DNA of 64,000 nucleotides from Meridianimaribacter flavus (GCF_004366715.1 NZ_SOQZ01000001.1:248001-312000), one strand, 5' to 3'; positions 53,270 through 63,238 are shown, numbered from the stretch's first letter. Numbers and translations are program-made. The notes: generated from the letters alone by a model not told the origin.

Positions 53270-55207
53270 ATGAGAACATTTTTACCTTACCTATTTTTTG
53301 TCCTTTCAATTACTGCTTTTGGGCAAGATTTTAATGAAACTTTGAACACTATTAGAGAAGCTGAAGCCAAAGCAGCGCTCAACCAAATGTTCTACAGAGC
53401 AAATCTCAATACAGGTAATTATGATTTAAAATATCATAGATTAGAGTTAAATGTTGATCCTTCGGTGTCATTTATTTCAGGAGATGTCACCACTTATTTT
53501 GAAGCTAAAGAAGCATTAACTGAAATTACTTTTGACCTTGCTGATAACATGACCGTTTCGCAAGTGTTACATAATGGTAATACATTATCGTATACACAAA
53601 ACTCTGATGATGAACTCATAATTACACTTCCTGCTGTACAAAATGCAGGTGTGCTAGATTCTTTGACTATAAGTTACTCTGGTAATCCCATAAGTTCTGG
53701 GTTTGGTTCCTTTGAACAAACAACTCATAATGGAGACCCAATAATATGGACATTATCCGAACCTTATGGAGCTAAAGGTTGGTGGCCTTGTAAACAAGAT
53801 TTAATTGATAAGATAGACTCTGTTGATGTGTATTTAACAACGCCTCAATTTAACCCTTCAAACGAAGCATATGTTGCTGTGTCAAACGGTTTGGAAATAA
53901 GTCAAACCACAAACGGAAGCGATAAAACCACACGATATAAGCATCGTCATCCAATTCCTGCATATCTAATAGCAATTGCGGTTACTAATTATGAAGTGTA
54001 TTCGCATACAGTATCTAACAATGGTAACCCATTTGATATTGTCAATTATGTGTTTCCTGAAAACTTAGCAAGCGCTCAAGCTAGTACTCCAGTTACTGTT
54101 GATATAATGAATATTTTTTCTGATTTATTTGAAGAATATCCTTTTGCTGACGAAAAATATGGTCATGCTCAGTTTGGTTGGGGAGGTGGAATGGAACATA
54201 CAACGGTTTCATTTATGGGAAATTTTAGCAGAAATCTTATTGCACACGAACTAGCACATCAATGGTTTGGAAATAAAATAACTTGTGGTAGTTGGAAGGA
54301 TATTTGGCTTAACGAAGGCTTCGCAACTTACTTGTCAGGTATTGTTTACGAAGAATTAGACGGAAACGAAGCCTTTATAAATTGGAAGCAACAAAACATA
54401 AATACAATTACTTCTGCTCCAGATGGAGCAGTGTATTTATCAGATGCTGATACTCTAAGCGTAAGTAGAATATTTAATTATAGATTATCTTACAGTAAAG
54501 GCGCAATGGTTTTGCATATGCTACGTAAGAAACTTGGAGATACTGAGTTTTTTGGCGGTCTTCAAACTTATCTAGTAGATGAAGACCATGCCTACGACTA
54601 TGCAAAAACAGAAGAGTTTATTAATATTATCGAAACTACTAGCGGACAAGATCTAACAGAGTTTTTTAGCGATTGGTTGTATAGCGAAGGATATCCTAGT
54701 TATACCATAAACTGTACGCAACAGTCACCTACAGAAATAGATATTGAAATAAGCCAAACCCAAAGTCATGCATCAGTATCGTTTTTTGAAGCTCCAGTAC
54801 CTATTCGATTAATTGGGACTGAAGGTGAGACGCTAGATTTAGTACTAGATAACACAACAAACAATCAAGTCTTCAACGAGAGCATTAATTTTATTGTAGA
54901 TACTGTCATTTTTGACCCTGAAGCTGATCTAATTTCAAAAAACAATACAGTGTCATTGAGCATTAACGAAGAAGCTTTTAATAATAAACTACTTATTTAT
55001 CCGAGTCCAGTTTCTGAAACGCTAAACATAAAAAAACCTGACTTTTTACAAGTAGAGGAAGTAAGGGTTTATAATGCCTTGGGTCAACTATTGTACAATA
55101 GCGAATGGACCTCCACAATTGACACAACTCCTTTTTCAACAGGATTACTTTTTGTTCAACTTCAAACCAACGAAGGAATAATTAATAAATCTGTGTTAAA
55201 AAACTAA
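53270..55207 (+). CDS. M1-family aminopeptidase with type IX secretion signal
   Basis: 645 residues. Signal peptide about 1-18 (ending AFGQ). Aminopeptidase N-like fold with the exopeptidase motif GGGMEH and zinc site HELAH (326-330) plus Glu349 in WLNEGFATYL. The family's long C-terminal helical domain is absent. In its place are a beta stretch and a C-terminal sorting domain (from about 570) with IYPSPVSETLNI and VRVYNALGQLLY, ending in KSVLKN. It is therefore exported to the cell surface or medium to trim peptides, alongside the large metalloprotease. Confidence 0.93.
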   Translation: MRTFLPYLFFVLSITAFGQDFNETLNTIREAEAKAALNQMFYRANLNTGNYDLKYHRLELNVDPSVSFISGDVTTYFEAKEALTEITFDLADNMTVSQVLHNGNTLSYTQNSDDELIITLPAVQNAGVLDSLTISYSGNPISSGFGSFEQTTHNGDPIIWTLSEPYGAKGWWPCKQDLIDKIDSVDVYLTTPQFNPSNEAYVAVSNGLEISQTTNGSDKTTRYKHRHPIPAYLIAIAVTNYEVYSHTVSNNGNPFDIVNYVFPENLASAQASTPVTVDIMNIFSDLFEEYPFADEKYGHAQFGWGGGMEHTTVSFMGNFSRNLIAHELAHQWFGNKITCGSWKDIWLNEGFATYLSGIVYEELDGNEAFINWKQQNINTITSAPDGAVYLSDADTLSVSRIFNYRLSYSKGAMVLHMLRKKLGDTEFFGGLQTYLVDEDHAYDYAKTEEFINIIETTSGQDLTEFFSDWLYSEGYPSYTINCTQQSPTEIDIEISQTQSHASVSFFEAPVPIRLIGTEGETLDLVLDNTTNNQVFNESINFIVDTVIFDPEADLISKNNTVSLSINEEAFNNKLLIYPSPVSETLNIKKPDFLQVEEVRVYNALGQLLYNSEWTSTIDTTPFSTGLLFVQLQTNEGIINKSVLKN

Positions 55208-55225
55208 TGAATAGTTTACATAATG

Positions 55226-55256
55226 TTTTCAAAATGCGGTTAAAAAGTTATTTTTG
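55226..55256 (+). promoter_or_regulatory. Promoter of rseP
   Basis: TTTT (55226-55229), 19 bases, then TATTTTTG (55249-55256, full TAnnTTTG match), ending 23 bases before ATG 55280. Confidence 0.5.
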
Positions 55257-55279
55257 TTGCTTAATTTTTTAAGAGATAC

Positions 55280-56623
55280 ATGGAGTTTGTAATTAAAATA
55301 TCTCAATTTTTATTGAGTCTTTCACTCCTAATCGTGCTTCACGAATTAGGACACTTTATACCTGCAAAAGCATTTAAAACCAGAGTAGAAAAATTCTACT
55401 TATTCTTTGATGTAAAATACTCGTTATTTAAAAAGAAAATAGGAGAGACTGTTTATGGTATTGGTTGGTTGCCACTAGGAGGTTATGTTAAAATCTCAGG
55501 AATGATTGATGAGAGCATGGACAAGGAGCAAATGGCACAACCACCACAACCATGGGAGTTTAGATCTAAACCTTCATGGCAACGTTTAATTATTATGCTT
55601 GGTGGTGTAACGGTTAACTTTATTTTGGCTTACGTTATTTATGTATTTATTTCATTTGCTTATGGTGATATTGATATTACATCAAGTAGTGTGAAGGATG
55701 GTTACATGGTGACTAACCCAATATTAAAAGACTTAGGAATAAAAACAGGGGATAAGGTTATAGCTATCAATGACGAAGAGATTGAAACCGTATCACAGAT
55801 AAGAAGAAAAATTATTTCTGCTGAAAAACTTACAATTTTAAGTGGTAACGAGACTAAAGAAGTTGTGCTTCCTGAAGATTTTTTAGGTCAATTCAGTTCT
55901 AGTGAAAGCAAGAGTTTTTTCTCATTACGCTATCCTTTTATCTTAGAAAAAATTCCTGATACATCTATAAACGCTTCTGCAGGTTTACAACCAAAAGATG
56001 TTATTGTTTCTTTAAACGGAAAATCCTTAAAGTATTATGACCAGTATGATGCAATAATGGATTCTTTAACTGCAACACACAAGACAATTGATGTTGGTAT
56101 TTTAAGAGATGGCCAACAATTAACAAAGACACTTAAGGTTGAAGACGGTAAATTTGAAATTAAAGCAGGAGGAGATCTTAATGACTTAGAACGCTTAGGC
56201 TATTATGATATCGTTAAGACGGATTACACTTTTGGAGAAAGTTTTGGAGCAGGACTATTAAAGTTTAAAGACCAAGTTGCTAGTTATGGCGAACAGCTTA
56301 AAAAAATATTCAATCCAAAAACAGGAGCATATAAAGGTGTAGGAGGTTTTAAGGCTATTTACGACGTGTTCCCAGACACTTGGAGCTGGCAAGATTTTTG
56401 GGCGCTTACAGCGTTTCTATCAATCATGTTGGGTGTATTAAATTTATTGCCAATACCAGCTTTAGATGGAGGTCATGTAATGTTTTTACTCTATGAAATG
56501 ATATCAGGAAGAAAACCAAGTGAAAAGTTTTTAGAGCGTGCTCAAATGGTTGGTTTCTTCATTCTTATTGCTTTAGTATTATTTGCTAACGGTAATGATA
56601 TCTTTAAAGCATTATTTAAATAG
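55280..56623 (+). CDS. rseP: Site-2 protease RseP
   Basis: 447-residue intramembrane zinc metalloprotease. The active site H21-E22-x-x-H25 (HELGHF) lies in the first membrane helix and the third ligand in LLPIPALDGGHVMF near 395. One or two PDZ domains lie between (about 115-290, e.g. DLGIKTGDKVIAINDEEI and AGLQPKDVIVSLNG). It cleaves membrane-anchored regulators such as anti-sigma factors and clears signal peptides. Complete and single-gene, with its own promoter. Confidence 0.94.
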   Translation: MEFVIKISQFLLSLSLLIVLHELGHFIPAKAFKTRVEKFYLFFDVKYSLFKKKIGETVYGIGWLPLGGYVKISGMIDESMDKEQMAQPPQPWEFRSKPSWQRLIIMLGGVTVNFILAYVIYVFISFAYGDIDITSSSVKDGYMVTNPILKDLGIKTGDKVIAINDEEIETVSQIRRKIISAEKLTILSGNETKEVVLPEDFLGQFSSSESKSFFSLRYPFILEKIPDTSINASAGLQPKDVIVSLNGKSLKYYDQYDAIMDSLTATHKTIDVGILRDGQQLTKTLKVEDGKFEIKAGGDLNDLERLGYYDIVKTDYTFGESFGAGLLKFKDQVASYGEQLKKIFNPKTGAYKGVGGFKAIYDVFPDTWSWQDFWALTAFLSIMLGVLNLLPIPALDGGHVMFLLYEMISGRKPSEKFLERAQMVGFFILIALVLFANGNDIFKALFK

Positions 56624-56641
56624 AAATATTTTTCAAATAAA

Positions 56642-56672
56642 TTTGTTGAAATTAAAAAATAACATATATTTG
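56642..56672 (+). promoter_or_regulatory. Canonical promoter of tRNA-Asn
   Basis: TTTG (56642-56645), exactly 19 bases, then TATATTTG (56665-56672): a full match to TTTG-N19-TAnnTTTG, ending 25 bases before the tRNA. Confidence 0.8.
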
Positions 56673-56697
56673 CGCTCGCAAAAGCGAAAAGAAACAC

Positions 56698-56771
56698 TCC
56701 TCCTTAGCTCAGTTGGTTAGAGCATCTGACTGTTAATCAGAGGGTCCTTGGTTCGAGCCCAAGAGGAGGAG
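56698..56771 (+). tRNA. tRNA-Asn (GTT)
   Basis: 74 bases. Acceptor stem TCCTCCT (56698-56704) pairs with AGGAGGA (56764-56770), discriminator G at 56771. D arm AGCTC...GAGC, anticodon stem CTGACTGTTAATCAG with anticodon GTT, T arm with GGTTCGAGCCC. CCA is not encoded. Confidence 0.97.
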
Positions 56772-56775
56772 CAAA

Positions 56776-56807
56776 AAAAAATCCCATCGATTTCGATGGG
56801 ATTTTTT
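56776..56807. terminator. Terminator after tRNA-Asn, bidirectional
   Basis: Stem AAAAAATCCCATCG / CGATGGGATTTTTT with an ATTT loop. The A run and T run let it serve both the tRNA and the convergent dehydrogenase gene. Confidence 0.9.
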
Positions 56808-56829
56808 ATTTAATACTATTTCTTAATAA

Positions 56830-57789
56830 TTATTTTTCAGAACTCTGATACTTCTTTTGTAGTTGGGTGATCATTTCAGAAGTCATTTTTTCCATATCAA
56901 AGGTATGGTTCCAATTCCAGTCTTTTCTAGCTTCAGAGTCATCAATAGATTTTGGCCAACTATCAGCAATTTGTTGTCTAAAGTCTGGGTTATATGATAT
57001 TTCAAAATCAGGAATATGTTTTTTAATTGCGCTATAAATGTCTTTAGGAGTAAAGCTGATAGCTGCTAAATTATATGAAGAACGAATACTGATGTTTTCA
57101 GCAGGTGCTTGCATTAATTTTACCGTAGCCTCAATAGCATCGTCCATAAACATCATAGGAAGCTCTGTGTTTTCAGATAAAAAACACTCGTAAGTTTTGT
57201 CAGTAATTGCTTTATGGTAAATTTCAACGGCATAATCAGTTGTTCCACCACCAGGTAATGTTTTCCAACTAATAATTCCAGGGTATCTTATGCTTCTAAC
57301 ATCAACACCATATTTACTATTATAATATTCGCACCAACGCTCACCAACTTGTTTTGTAATACCATAAACTGTTGTTGGTTCCATTACTGTGTATTGAGGC
57401 GTGTTGTCTTTAGGTGTTGTTGGTCCAAAAACTGCAATACTAGAAGGCCAAAATACACTTTTAATAAAACCTTCTTTAGCAAGATTTAATACATGAAACA
57501 GTGAGTTCATGTTTAAATCCCAAGCTTTCATAGGATATTTTTCTCCAGTAGCACTCAACATAGCAGCCATAAGATATATGGTGTCTATTTGATGTTTTTC
57601 AACACAAATTTTAACTGAAGCATAATCTTGGGCATCGACAATTTCAAAAATACCAGAGTTAACAACATCTAAATTGTTGTAATTAATATCGCTAGCAATA
57701 ACATTATTGTTTCCATGGGTTTCTCTTAGTTTTGAAGTTAACTCAGAACCAATTTGTCCACATGCACCAATTACTAAAATCTTTGGCAT
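56830..57789 (-). CDS. L-threonine 3-dehydrogenase, short-chain (epimerase-like) type
   Basis: 319 residues. The NAD site GACGQIGSEL (8-17) and the catalytic Y-x3-K in YGITKQVGE near 145 mark an extended short-chain dehydrogenase. The IYLMAAMLSATGEKYPMKAWDLNM segment and the SIRYPGIISWKTLPGGGTTDYAVEIY loop are those of the UDP-galactose-epimerase-like threonine dehydrogenases of flavobacteria, which oxidise threonine to 2-amino-3-oxobutyrate. Other sugar epimerase roles are less likely. A promoter element lies upstream (57813-57843). Confidence 0.87.
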   Translation of the reverse strand: MPKILVIGACGQIGSELTSKLRETHGNNNVIASDINYNNLDVVNSGIFEIVDAQDYASVKICVEKHQIDTIYLMAAMLSATGEKYPMKAWDLNMNSLFHVLNLAKEGFIKSVFWPSSIAVFGPTTPKDNTPQYTVMEPTTVYGITKQVGERWCEYYNSKYGVDVRSIRYPGIISWKTLPGGGTTDYAVEIYHKAITDKTYECFLSENTELPMMFMDDAIEATVKLMQAPAENISIRSSYNLAAISFTPKDIYSAIKKHIPDFEISYNPDFRQQIADSWPKSIDDSEARKDWNWNHTFDMEKMTSEMITQLQKKYQSSEK

Positions 57790-57812
57790 TTTTTTGAAAT
57801 TATTTGTTCGTT

Positions 57813-57843
57813 CAAAAATAATAAGAATAAAGAGTACCTAAAA
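57813..57843 (-). promoter_or_regulatory. Promoter of the threonine dehydrogenase gene
   Basis: Minus strand: TTTT (57840-57843), 19 bases, then TATTTTTG (57813-57820), ending 23 bases before the start codon. Confidence 0.5.
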
Positions 57844-57943
57844 CTTAAAACAAAAAATTATTCTCTAATTTTATACTAATGTTTAAACCATCAAGTTTAG
57901 TTATATTTACACCTTGTTGTATTAAAAATCTATAAGAAATACT

Positions 57944-58474
57944 ATGCGTGCTTTAAGCCATATACTATTACTCATTTGTTGTGTTATTATGCTTAATTGT
58001 AATTCTAGATCAAAAAAAGAATTACAAACAACAGATGATGTAAAAACAGAAGATACAAATAAAATAAGCTCAAATGACATTGAAGCATTAGCTTTTGATG
58101 ATTATATTTTAAGTAATGCTTCTAAAACTAAAATCATGGATTGGCAAAAACTTCATGAACTTAATACGCAAGTTGAGTTTTTAAAAAAAGGTGATTTGTC
58201 TTTCTTTTCAGCTAACGATTCTATAGTTAAATCATTTGTATTTCAACTTAAAGAAGAAACACCTGAAAATGTTGATACAGATATTATAAAATCTAGAGTT
58301 ACTGCTTTGGAAACAAAAATTCTAAAGCTTAACAATACAATTGAATTAACAAATATCCCAAAGGAAGAGGTTTTAATGAATATTAAAGAGGTTTTGGTTG
58401 CTATGTCCAATCTCAACTTTCAAATCAACAAGAAGTTTGAACTGGATGCAAATAATATTGAGAAGCCGCTTTAA
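57944..58474 (+). CDS. Putative lipoprotein of unknown function
   Basis: 176 residues. N-terminal hydrophobic stretch ending in a lipobox-like MLNC (Cys19), so probably an outer- or inner-membrane lipoprotein. The mature part is helical, rich in Lys, Glu and Asn, with a KSRVTALETKILKLNNTIEL coiled-coil-like segment near 125. No family recognised. It converges with the TPR gene, 10 bases apart. Confidence 0.65.
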   Translation: MRALSHILLLICCVIMLNCNSRSKKELQTTDDVKTEDTNKISSNDIEALAFDDYILSNASKTKIMDWQKLHELNTQVEFLKKGDLSFFSANDSIVKSFVFQLKEETPENVDTDIIKSRVTALETKILKLNNTIELTNIPKEEVLMNIKEVLVAMSNLNFQINKKFELDANNIEKPL

Positions 58475-58484
58475 TAAAACTTAT

Positions 58485-59171
58485 TTACTCCTTAGCAGCT
58501 CTTGCTTGTAAAGCCTCTTTACTAATTTTAGCTAAATTAAAGTTTGGATCAGTAGCTAAAGCTCTGTTTAATACAGCTACAGCCTCATTAGTATTCGCTT
58601 CTTTGTCTTCGTTAAAAATTAATATTGCTCTTAAGTAAGTTAAAGCAGCACTTAATGATACTTGATAAGGTGTTTGCATTTCGTAGTAAGTGCGCTTCAT
58701 ATCGCTAGTTGCATTGGTTAACCCATATTCAATAGCCGTTTTTGCTCCAGCTAAATCGTTTAACTGAATTTTTAAATCGGCAATTTCATAAGCTAAGTAC
58801 GCATTTGCTTGTCTTTGAAAAAGGACTTCGTAATGCTCTAAAGCGCGTTTAGGTTGATTAAGTGCTTTTAAGGATAATGCTTTTACTTCTACATTGATAT
58901 TAGAGTCTGTTGGGTTTTTATCAATACCAATAGTGTTTAATGCCTCTAAGTGTCTTCCTTCAGAAGCATAAACGTATGCCAATGTGTCTTTTCTTGCCTG
59001 AGTAGGGTTAAGTACGTCCAAATGAGTCATGGCATTTATAATACCTTGAATATCACCTTGTGCTGTCATTTGCTTGTAATACTTTTCAAAATGTTTTTCA
59101 AGCTCAGACTTAGTTTGCGCGCTTGCACTAAGAGCAATCATTGTTATAGATAGAAGTAAAAACTTTTTCAT
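58485..59171 (-). CDS. Exported TPR-repeat protein
   Basis: 228 residues with a signal peptide (about 1-18, ending ASAQ). The rest is helical with tetratricopeptide-like pairs, e.g. LAYVYASEGRHLEALNTIGI, LKALNQPKRALEHYEVLF and AIEYGL, ending in NEAVAVLNRALATDPNFNLA. TPR proteins bind partners in the periplasm; the partner is unknown. Alone between a convergent lipoprotein gene and the M28 peptidase gene upstream. Confidence 0.8.
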   Translation of the reverse strand: MKKFLLLSITMIALSASAQTKSELEKHFEKYYKQMTAQGDIQGIINAMTHLDVLNPTQARKDTLAYVYASEGRHLEALNTIGIDKNPTDSNINVEVKALSLKALNQPKRALEHYEVLFQRQANAYLAYEIADLKIQLNDLAGAKTAIEYGLTNATSDMKRTYYEMQTPYQVSLSAALTYLRAILIFNEDKEANTNEAVAVLNRALATDPNFNLAKISKEALQARAAKE

Positions 59172-59238
59172 GTCATAAAATTTAAAGCGTTAAAACTATA
59201 AAAATATATGGGAATAGGTCTTAAAAACTTGCTAATAT

Positions 59239-61542
59239 TTAATCAATTTGTATGGTTTTTTTAATAACCACAGCATCATTTAATACAAATGGCTTTGGAA
59301 TCATGTCTGCAGGACGTTTTGGAACTCTAAATAGAGGATTATCTAACATATCAAATGAGGCTTCAAGTAAATCAATTTTTGTGCTTTGATTTTCAGGAAC
59401 AGTAAACTCAAGTTCTAAAAATTTATCATCTGCAACAAAATAACTAAATAGCCTATTGAACCTTCTGTTTTCAAAAACATAGGTTTCACTTTCAGCTTTA
59501 GGAATAGTGTAACCGTTAACGTTAAAGGATAAAAACAGATTAGTAGAATCAGAAAATAGCTCCAATCTATTCACATTTCGTTGAGGTGAAATAAATAGTT
59601 TTATTTCTCTTTTACCATCTACAATAGTATCCTTTTTAACATCAATGTAAGGGTGTTTTAAGGGTTTAATGTTAGCTTTTTTAGTAAACGTAAATTGAGT
59701 TTTATACTTACTGGCAATGGTGAATTTTGACAGTGAATCTATATGGTCTGGATTGTCAGTAAGGTAGCTTTCAGTCCAAGGGTCTAAAATATTGTCGTAA
59801 GTAGCCCAAACAGCTTCATTTTTGTCACTATCTAAGATGTAAACCAGACTGTTTGGTTTTGGACGTTCTTCATTAAAATCAGATTTTAAATGTGCTGAAA
59901 TAAAGCAACAAATAGCTAAGAAAAACAATAAGTAGGACCATCTATTTTTATATCTAGAAAACCCAAATAGTGAGATACAAAGTGAAAATATTAGCGACAC
60001 TAAAAGAGTAGTAGCAATAATTGTTTTTAGGCCTAATCCTACAGGGAACATTTTTACAAAAGGCGATAAAATCATTAATGCAGGAAACAGTAACAGTGCC
60101 ATTAAAATTAAGTTAGGGTGCTTTTGTCTTACCAGAATAAATAAGCTCACTAAACCAAAATACACAGGAATAATCAAGAAACTAGCACCTTTAAGTTCAA
60201 AAGCCATAACTGCTGAAATAACTATCCAGAGCAGTAGAGGAGGAGCAACCAAGCTTGCAGTATTTTCGGGTTTGTACACTTTGTTATACAACCACATACA
60301 CACACCTGCCGAAAGGAAGGTAAATGCTAAAATATAGATGTAACCATTGTAAGTAAAACCATGTAGTATTTCATTATACTGAGGATATATTGCTTTTAAA
60401 ACACTCCACCCAAAGTAACCAATTACTCCATTAATAACTAAAGCAGCAATTCCTGGTAAAATACCAATAAGCATATGTTTTGAGTTAAGCATTCTTTTTT
60501 TAATGCCATAAAATACCAATGCAATAAATAATACAATGGCAATAATAAGCATTGGTAAAATCCATGTATTAGGATAGCTTACAGTTTTAAATAGCGGTAC
60601 ATTAAAATAGACGTTGTCTACATCACTTTTTAGGTTATTTAAGTTAGTATCGCTAAAATAGTGGAGTAAAGGCATTAAATAACTGCCTTGGTGCTCTAGT
60701 GTCTCTCTATCTAAGCGTTCATAATTGTCTAAAGCAGTATGGTAATCGAAATGGTCGTCAATAAATGCAAAATTAAAGCCTTCAATGTCTCCATCTTCTC
60801 TAAAAATAGTGAGATCAGTATCATTAGGCAGTTTTTTATAAACGCTGTAAGCAAGGGAGTTTGCTACAGGATATTTAGGGTTGGCTTCAATAAAACCTTT
60901 AACCATATTTTGGTTGCCTCCATTGGTTTCAATAAGCATGTAACTTGGTCCTCCACTTCCTCTGGCTTCAAAATTTAATACTAAACCAACGTCTTTTGCC
61001 CAAGCATGATTATTTACAAACAGTTCTGCTCCATTAAGTCCTAATTCCTCAGCATCAGAAATTAAAATAATAATATCATTTTTAGGCTGTTTACCTTCGT
61101 GTAGGTAAGCTCTTAACCCTTCTAAAATTGTTACCACACCAGATCCAGCATCACTAGATCCAATTGATGAATGCGGATTACTATCGTAATGTGTAAGTAG
61201 CATAAGCGCTTTGGAGTTGTCAGTCCCTTTTAGTCTTGCTAAAATGTTTTTAGGTTTGGTTAAGCTTCCCCATTTTTTATTGTAGCTGTAACCGTCTTGA
61301 ACTTGGGTTTCTAAACCTAATTTTTCTAATTCTTCAATAATATAGTTTCTTACATTTTCGTGTTCGGGAGAACCCACATAATGTGGTGCTTTTGAAATTT
61401 CTTTTAAATGAACCAATGCACGTTGTGTAGAAAAGGTATTGTCATTGGCATCCAGCTGACTTATTTTATTAGGCATTAGGGCAGAAAAGCTCCAATAAAT
61501 AGCAATAATTATAAGTAAAAAAGCTATAATTTTTTTAAACAT
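59239..61542 (-). CDS. M28-family membrane metallopeptidase
   Basis: 767 residues. One N-terminal helix (about 4-22), then an M28 zinc peptidase domain with His118-x-Asp120 (LLTHYD), Asp131 in SSDAGSG, Glu165-Glu166 in SDAEELG and a late His in a HTALDNYERL segment. The second half has eight or nine membrane helices (about 310-560) and a C-terminal beta domain. This is the large multi-pass M28 form found in Bacteroidota, similar in layout to eukaryotic ERMP1-like peptidases. It probably faces the periplasm; its substrates are unknown. A weak -7 element (TAATTTTG, 61575-61582, minus strand) lies 32 bases upstream. Confidence 0.88.
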   Translation of the reverse strand: MFKKIIAFLLIIIAIYWSFSALMPNKISQLDANDNTFSTQRALVHLKEISKAPHYVGSPEHENVRNYIIEELEKLGLETQVQDGYSYNKKWGSLTKPKNILARLKGTDNSKALMLLTHYDSNPHSSIGSSDAGSGVVTILEGLRAYLHEGKQPKNDIIILISDAEELGLNGAELFVNNHAWAKDVGLVLNFEARGSGGPSYMLIETNGGNQNMVKGFIEANPKYPVANSLAYSVYKKLPNDTDLTIFREDGDIEGFNFAFIDDHFDYHTALDNYERLDRETLEHQGSYLMPLLHYFSDTNLNNLKSDVDNVYFNVPLFKTVSYPNTWILPMLIIAIVLFIALVFYGIKKRMLNSKHMLIGILPGIAALVINGVIGYFGWSVLKAIYPQYNEILHGFTYNGYIYILAFTFLSAGVCMWLYNKVYKPENTASLVAPPLLLWIVISAVMAFELKGASFLIIPVYFGLVSLFILVRQKHPNLILMALLLFPALMILSPFVKMFPVGLGLKTIIATTLLVSLIFSLCISLFGFSRYKNRWSYLLFFLAICCFISAHLKSDFNEERPKPNSLVYILDSDKNEAVWATYDNILDPWTESYLTDNPDHIDSLSKFTIASKYKTQFTFTKKANIKPLKHPYIDVKKDTIVDGKREIKLFISPQRNVNRLELFSDSTNLFLSFNVNGYTIPKAESETYVFENRRFNRLFSYFVADDKFLELEFTVPENQSTKIDLLEASFDMLDNPLFRVPKRPADMIPKPFVLNDAVVIKKTIQID

Positions 61543-61657
61543 AGGAAAGCGTGTTAGTTAGTCTTCTAAATTTACAAAATTATTTCCTATAAAAATATAG
61601 TTAGGTTAAGTCGTTTTAAATCAGTAAATTTAAGACTAACATTATTAATAATTAGTT

Positions 61658-62125
61658 ATGGGAATTAAGAGTTTTCAAGGTGCCAGAAAGCAACAAATTA
61701 ACGCTACTGAAAGCACACAGTTAAAAGTGAGCGATTACATGTCAACCAGTTTAATAACTTTTAAACCAGAACAGTCAGTTGAAGAAGTTATCGAATCTTT
61801 AATACGAAATAAGATTTCTGGAGGACCTGTGGTTAATGATAAAAACGAACTTGTAGGTATAATTTCAGAAGGAGATTGCCTAAAGCAAATAAGTGATAGC
61901 AGATATTACAATATGCCAATGGCTCAAGACAATGTTGAAAAGCGCATGATAAGAGATGTTGAGACTATAGATGGCAACATGAACGTGTTTGATGCTGCTA
62001 ATAAATTTTTAAATTCAAAAAGGCGTCGTTTTCCTATTGTTGAAAACGGTAAGCTAGTAGGTCAAATTAGCCAAAAGGATATTTTAAAAGCAGCAATGCA
62101 GTTAAAAGGACATAATTGGAAGTAG
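61658..62125 (+). CDS. CBS-pair protein
   Basis: 155 residues: a short polar N-terminus and two CBS motifs (VSDYMSTSLITFKPEQSVEE near 25 and MIRDVETIDGNMNVFDAA near 90), ending in GQISQKDILKAA. CBS pairs bind AMP, ATP or S-adenosylmethionine. With no attached enzyme it may regulate another protein. It is convergent with the GIDE-domain gene, one base apart. Confidence 0.88.
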   Translation: MGIKSFQGARKQQINATESTQLKVSDYMSTSLITFKPEQSVEEVIESLIRNKISGGPVVNDKNELVGIISEGDCLKQISDSRYYNMPMAQDNVEKRMIRDVETIDGNMNVFDAANKFLNSKRRRFPIVENGKLVGQISQKDILKAAMQLKGHNWK

Positions 62126-62126
62126 C

Positions 62127-62831
62127 TTAATGTCTTTTAAAGTTAACGGTTTCAGGCAAATCTGTAATTATAATTTTTTGTTTAACATCACTTTCTAAAG
62201 TTGCTATTTTAGAGTAGTTATATTCAGGAATAGGTTCGCTAAGGTTTTTCCATTTTACTATTCCAGCAACCGTTATGGTTTCTCCAATTTCAATTATACC
62301 TTCTTTGTAACGAAGCGTTTTATTGAATCCAAAATACCCTGTTGAGTCTATATTATACTTTTTTAAAAGAGATTCAAATTCTGGAGTAGGATTGTTAAAA
62401 GTACCTGAAGATGTTTTCTTGTCAATTACTAAATGACTTTTATAGTTTTTTGGATGTTGAGTTGGCTTAATAATAACCATATTGCCATTACTCTCAATAA
62501 AGAAATCCTGAAATCGCTCTTCTTCAATTAAGGTTTTCCAATACGAATTTTTGCCATTGCTTTTCTTCTGTTCAATTTTAATATAATAGAAAATACACTT
62601 TCTTTTACTAAGTGGAGCAATCAAAGGATCTTGTACATGCAACGCTTTACCACTTACTTTAACAAATTCATTGCTTTTAAAACTACTTACAGGTTTATAT
62701 GGTGTCTTTGCTAAAATTCGTAGTATAGTTTGTTTTGAACTGAAGTAGTATGATGTTATTCCAATTATACTAAGAATAAGAATAACAATACCTATAATCA
62801 GAAATGGTGAGGTTGATAAAAATGGAAGCAT
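62127..62831 (-). CDS. GIDE-domain membrane protein
   Basis: 234 residues. One N-terminal membrane helix (about 8-30), then a GIDE-like domain: VSGKALHVQDPLIAPLSKRKC near 60-80, FYYIKIEQ and later ETITVAGIVKWK. The same domain in animals is found in the MUL1 ubiquitin ligase; bacterial forms lack the RING and have no known function. No enzyme motif is visible. Confidence 0.72.
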   Translation of the reverse strand: MLPFLSTSPFLIIGIVILILSIIGITSYYFSSKQTILRILAKTPYKPVSSFKSNEFVKVSGKALHVQDPLIAPLSKRKCIFYYIKIEQKKSNGKNSYWKTLIEEERFQDFFIESNGNMVIIKPTQHPKNYKSHLVIDKKTSSGTFNNPTPEFESLLKKYNIDSTGYFGFNKTLRYKEGIIEIGETITVAGIVKWKNLSEPIPEYNYSKIATLESDVKQKIIITDLPETVNFKRH

Positions 62832-62887
62832 GAAAATTTAATTGTTGAATACACTATTAGTTGGACATTTACTTTAAATGTTACAGT

Positions 62888-63238
62888 TTAACTTTCTCGC
62901 TTTACCAGTGCGTAATAGTCGCCTTCAATAGGTAAGTAGCCTTGGTCGTAAACAAAGTAATAAACAGTACCTGCTTTGGTTGTATAAATACTTGTTATGT
63001 AATTAAAGTCAAACCCTTTTTCAATAAGTTTTGCTCTAGAGGTTTTAGTTTTTTGCTCAGGGTTTAATGCTTCAAGAATTCTGTAGTTTTTTCTAAGTCG
63101 GTTGTTGGTGTTTCGTATTAAGTTTTTACTGTCTTTATTCACTCTGTTATTATATGAATTCCGACAAGCATCGCTACAGAATTTTTTATCAATTCTGCCA
63201 ACTATTTTCTCACCACATTCAGGACAAGTTTTTTTCAT
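62888..63238 (-). CDS. Zinc-ribbon protein (DUF2116-like)
   Basis: 116 residues. N-terminal Cys4 ribbon with Cys5, Cys8, Cys21 and Cys25 (TCPECGEKIVGRIDKKFCSDAC). The C-terminal half is alpha+beta (KGFDFNYITSIYTTKAGTVYYFVYDQGY). Small proteins of this sort are common in flavobacteria, with no assigned role. It starts within the last codons of the acetyltransferase gene (20-base overlap), so the two are translated together. Confidence 0.8.
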   Translation of the reverse strand: MKKTCPECGEKIVGRIDKKFCSDACRNSYNNRVNKDSKNLIRNTNNRLRKNYRILEALNPEQKTKTSRAKLIEKGFDFNYITSIYTTKAGTVYYFVYDQGYLPIEGDYYALVKRES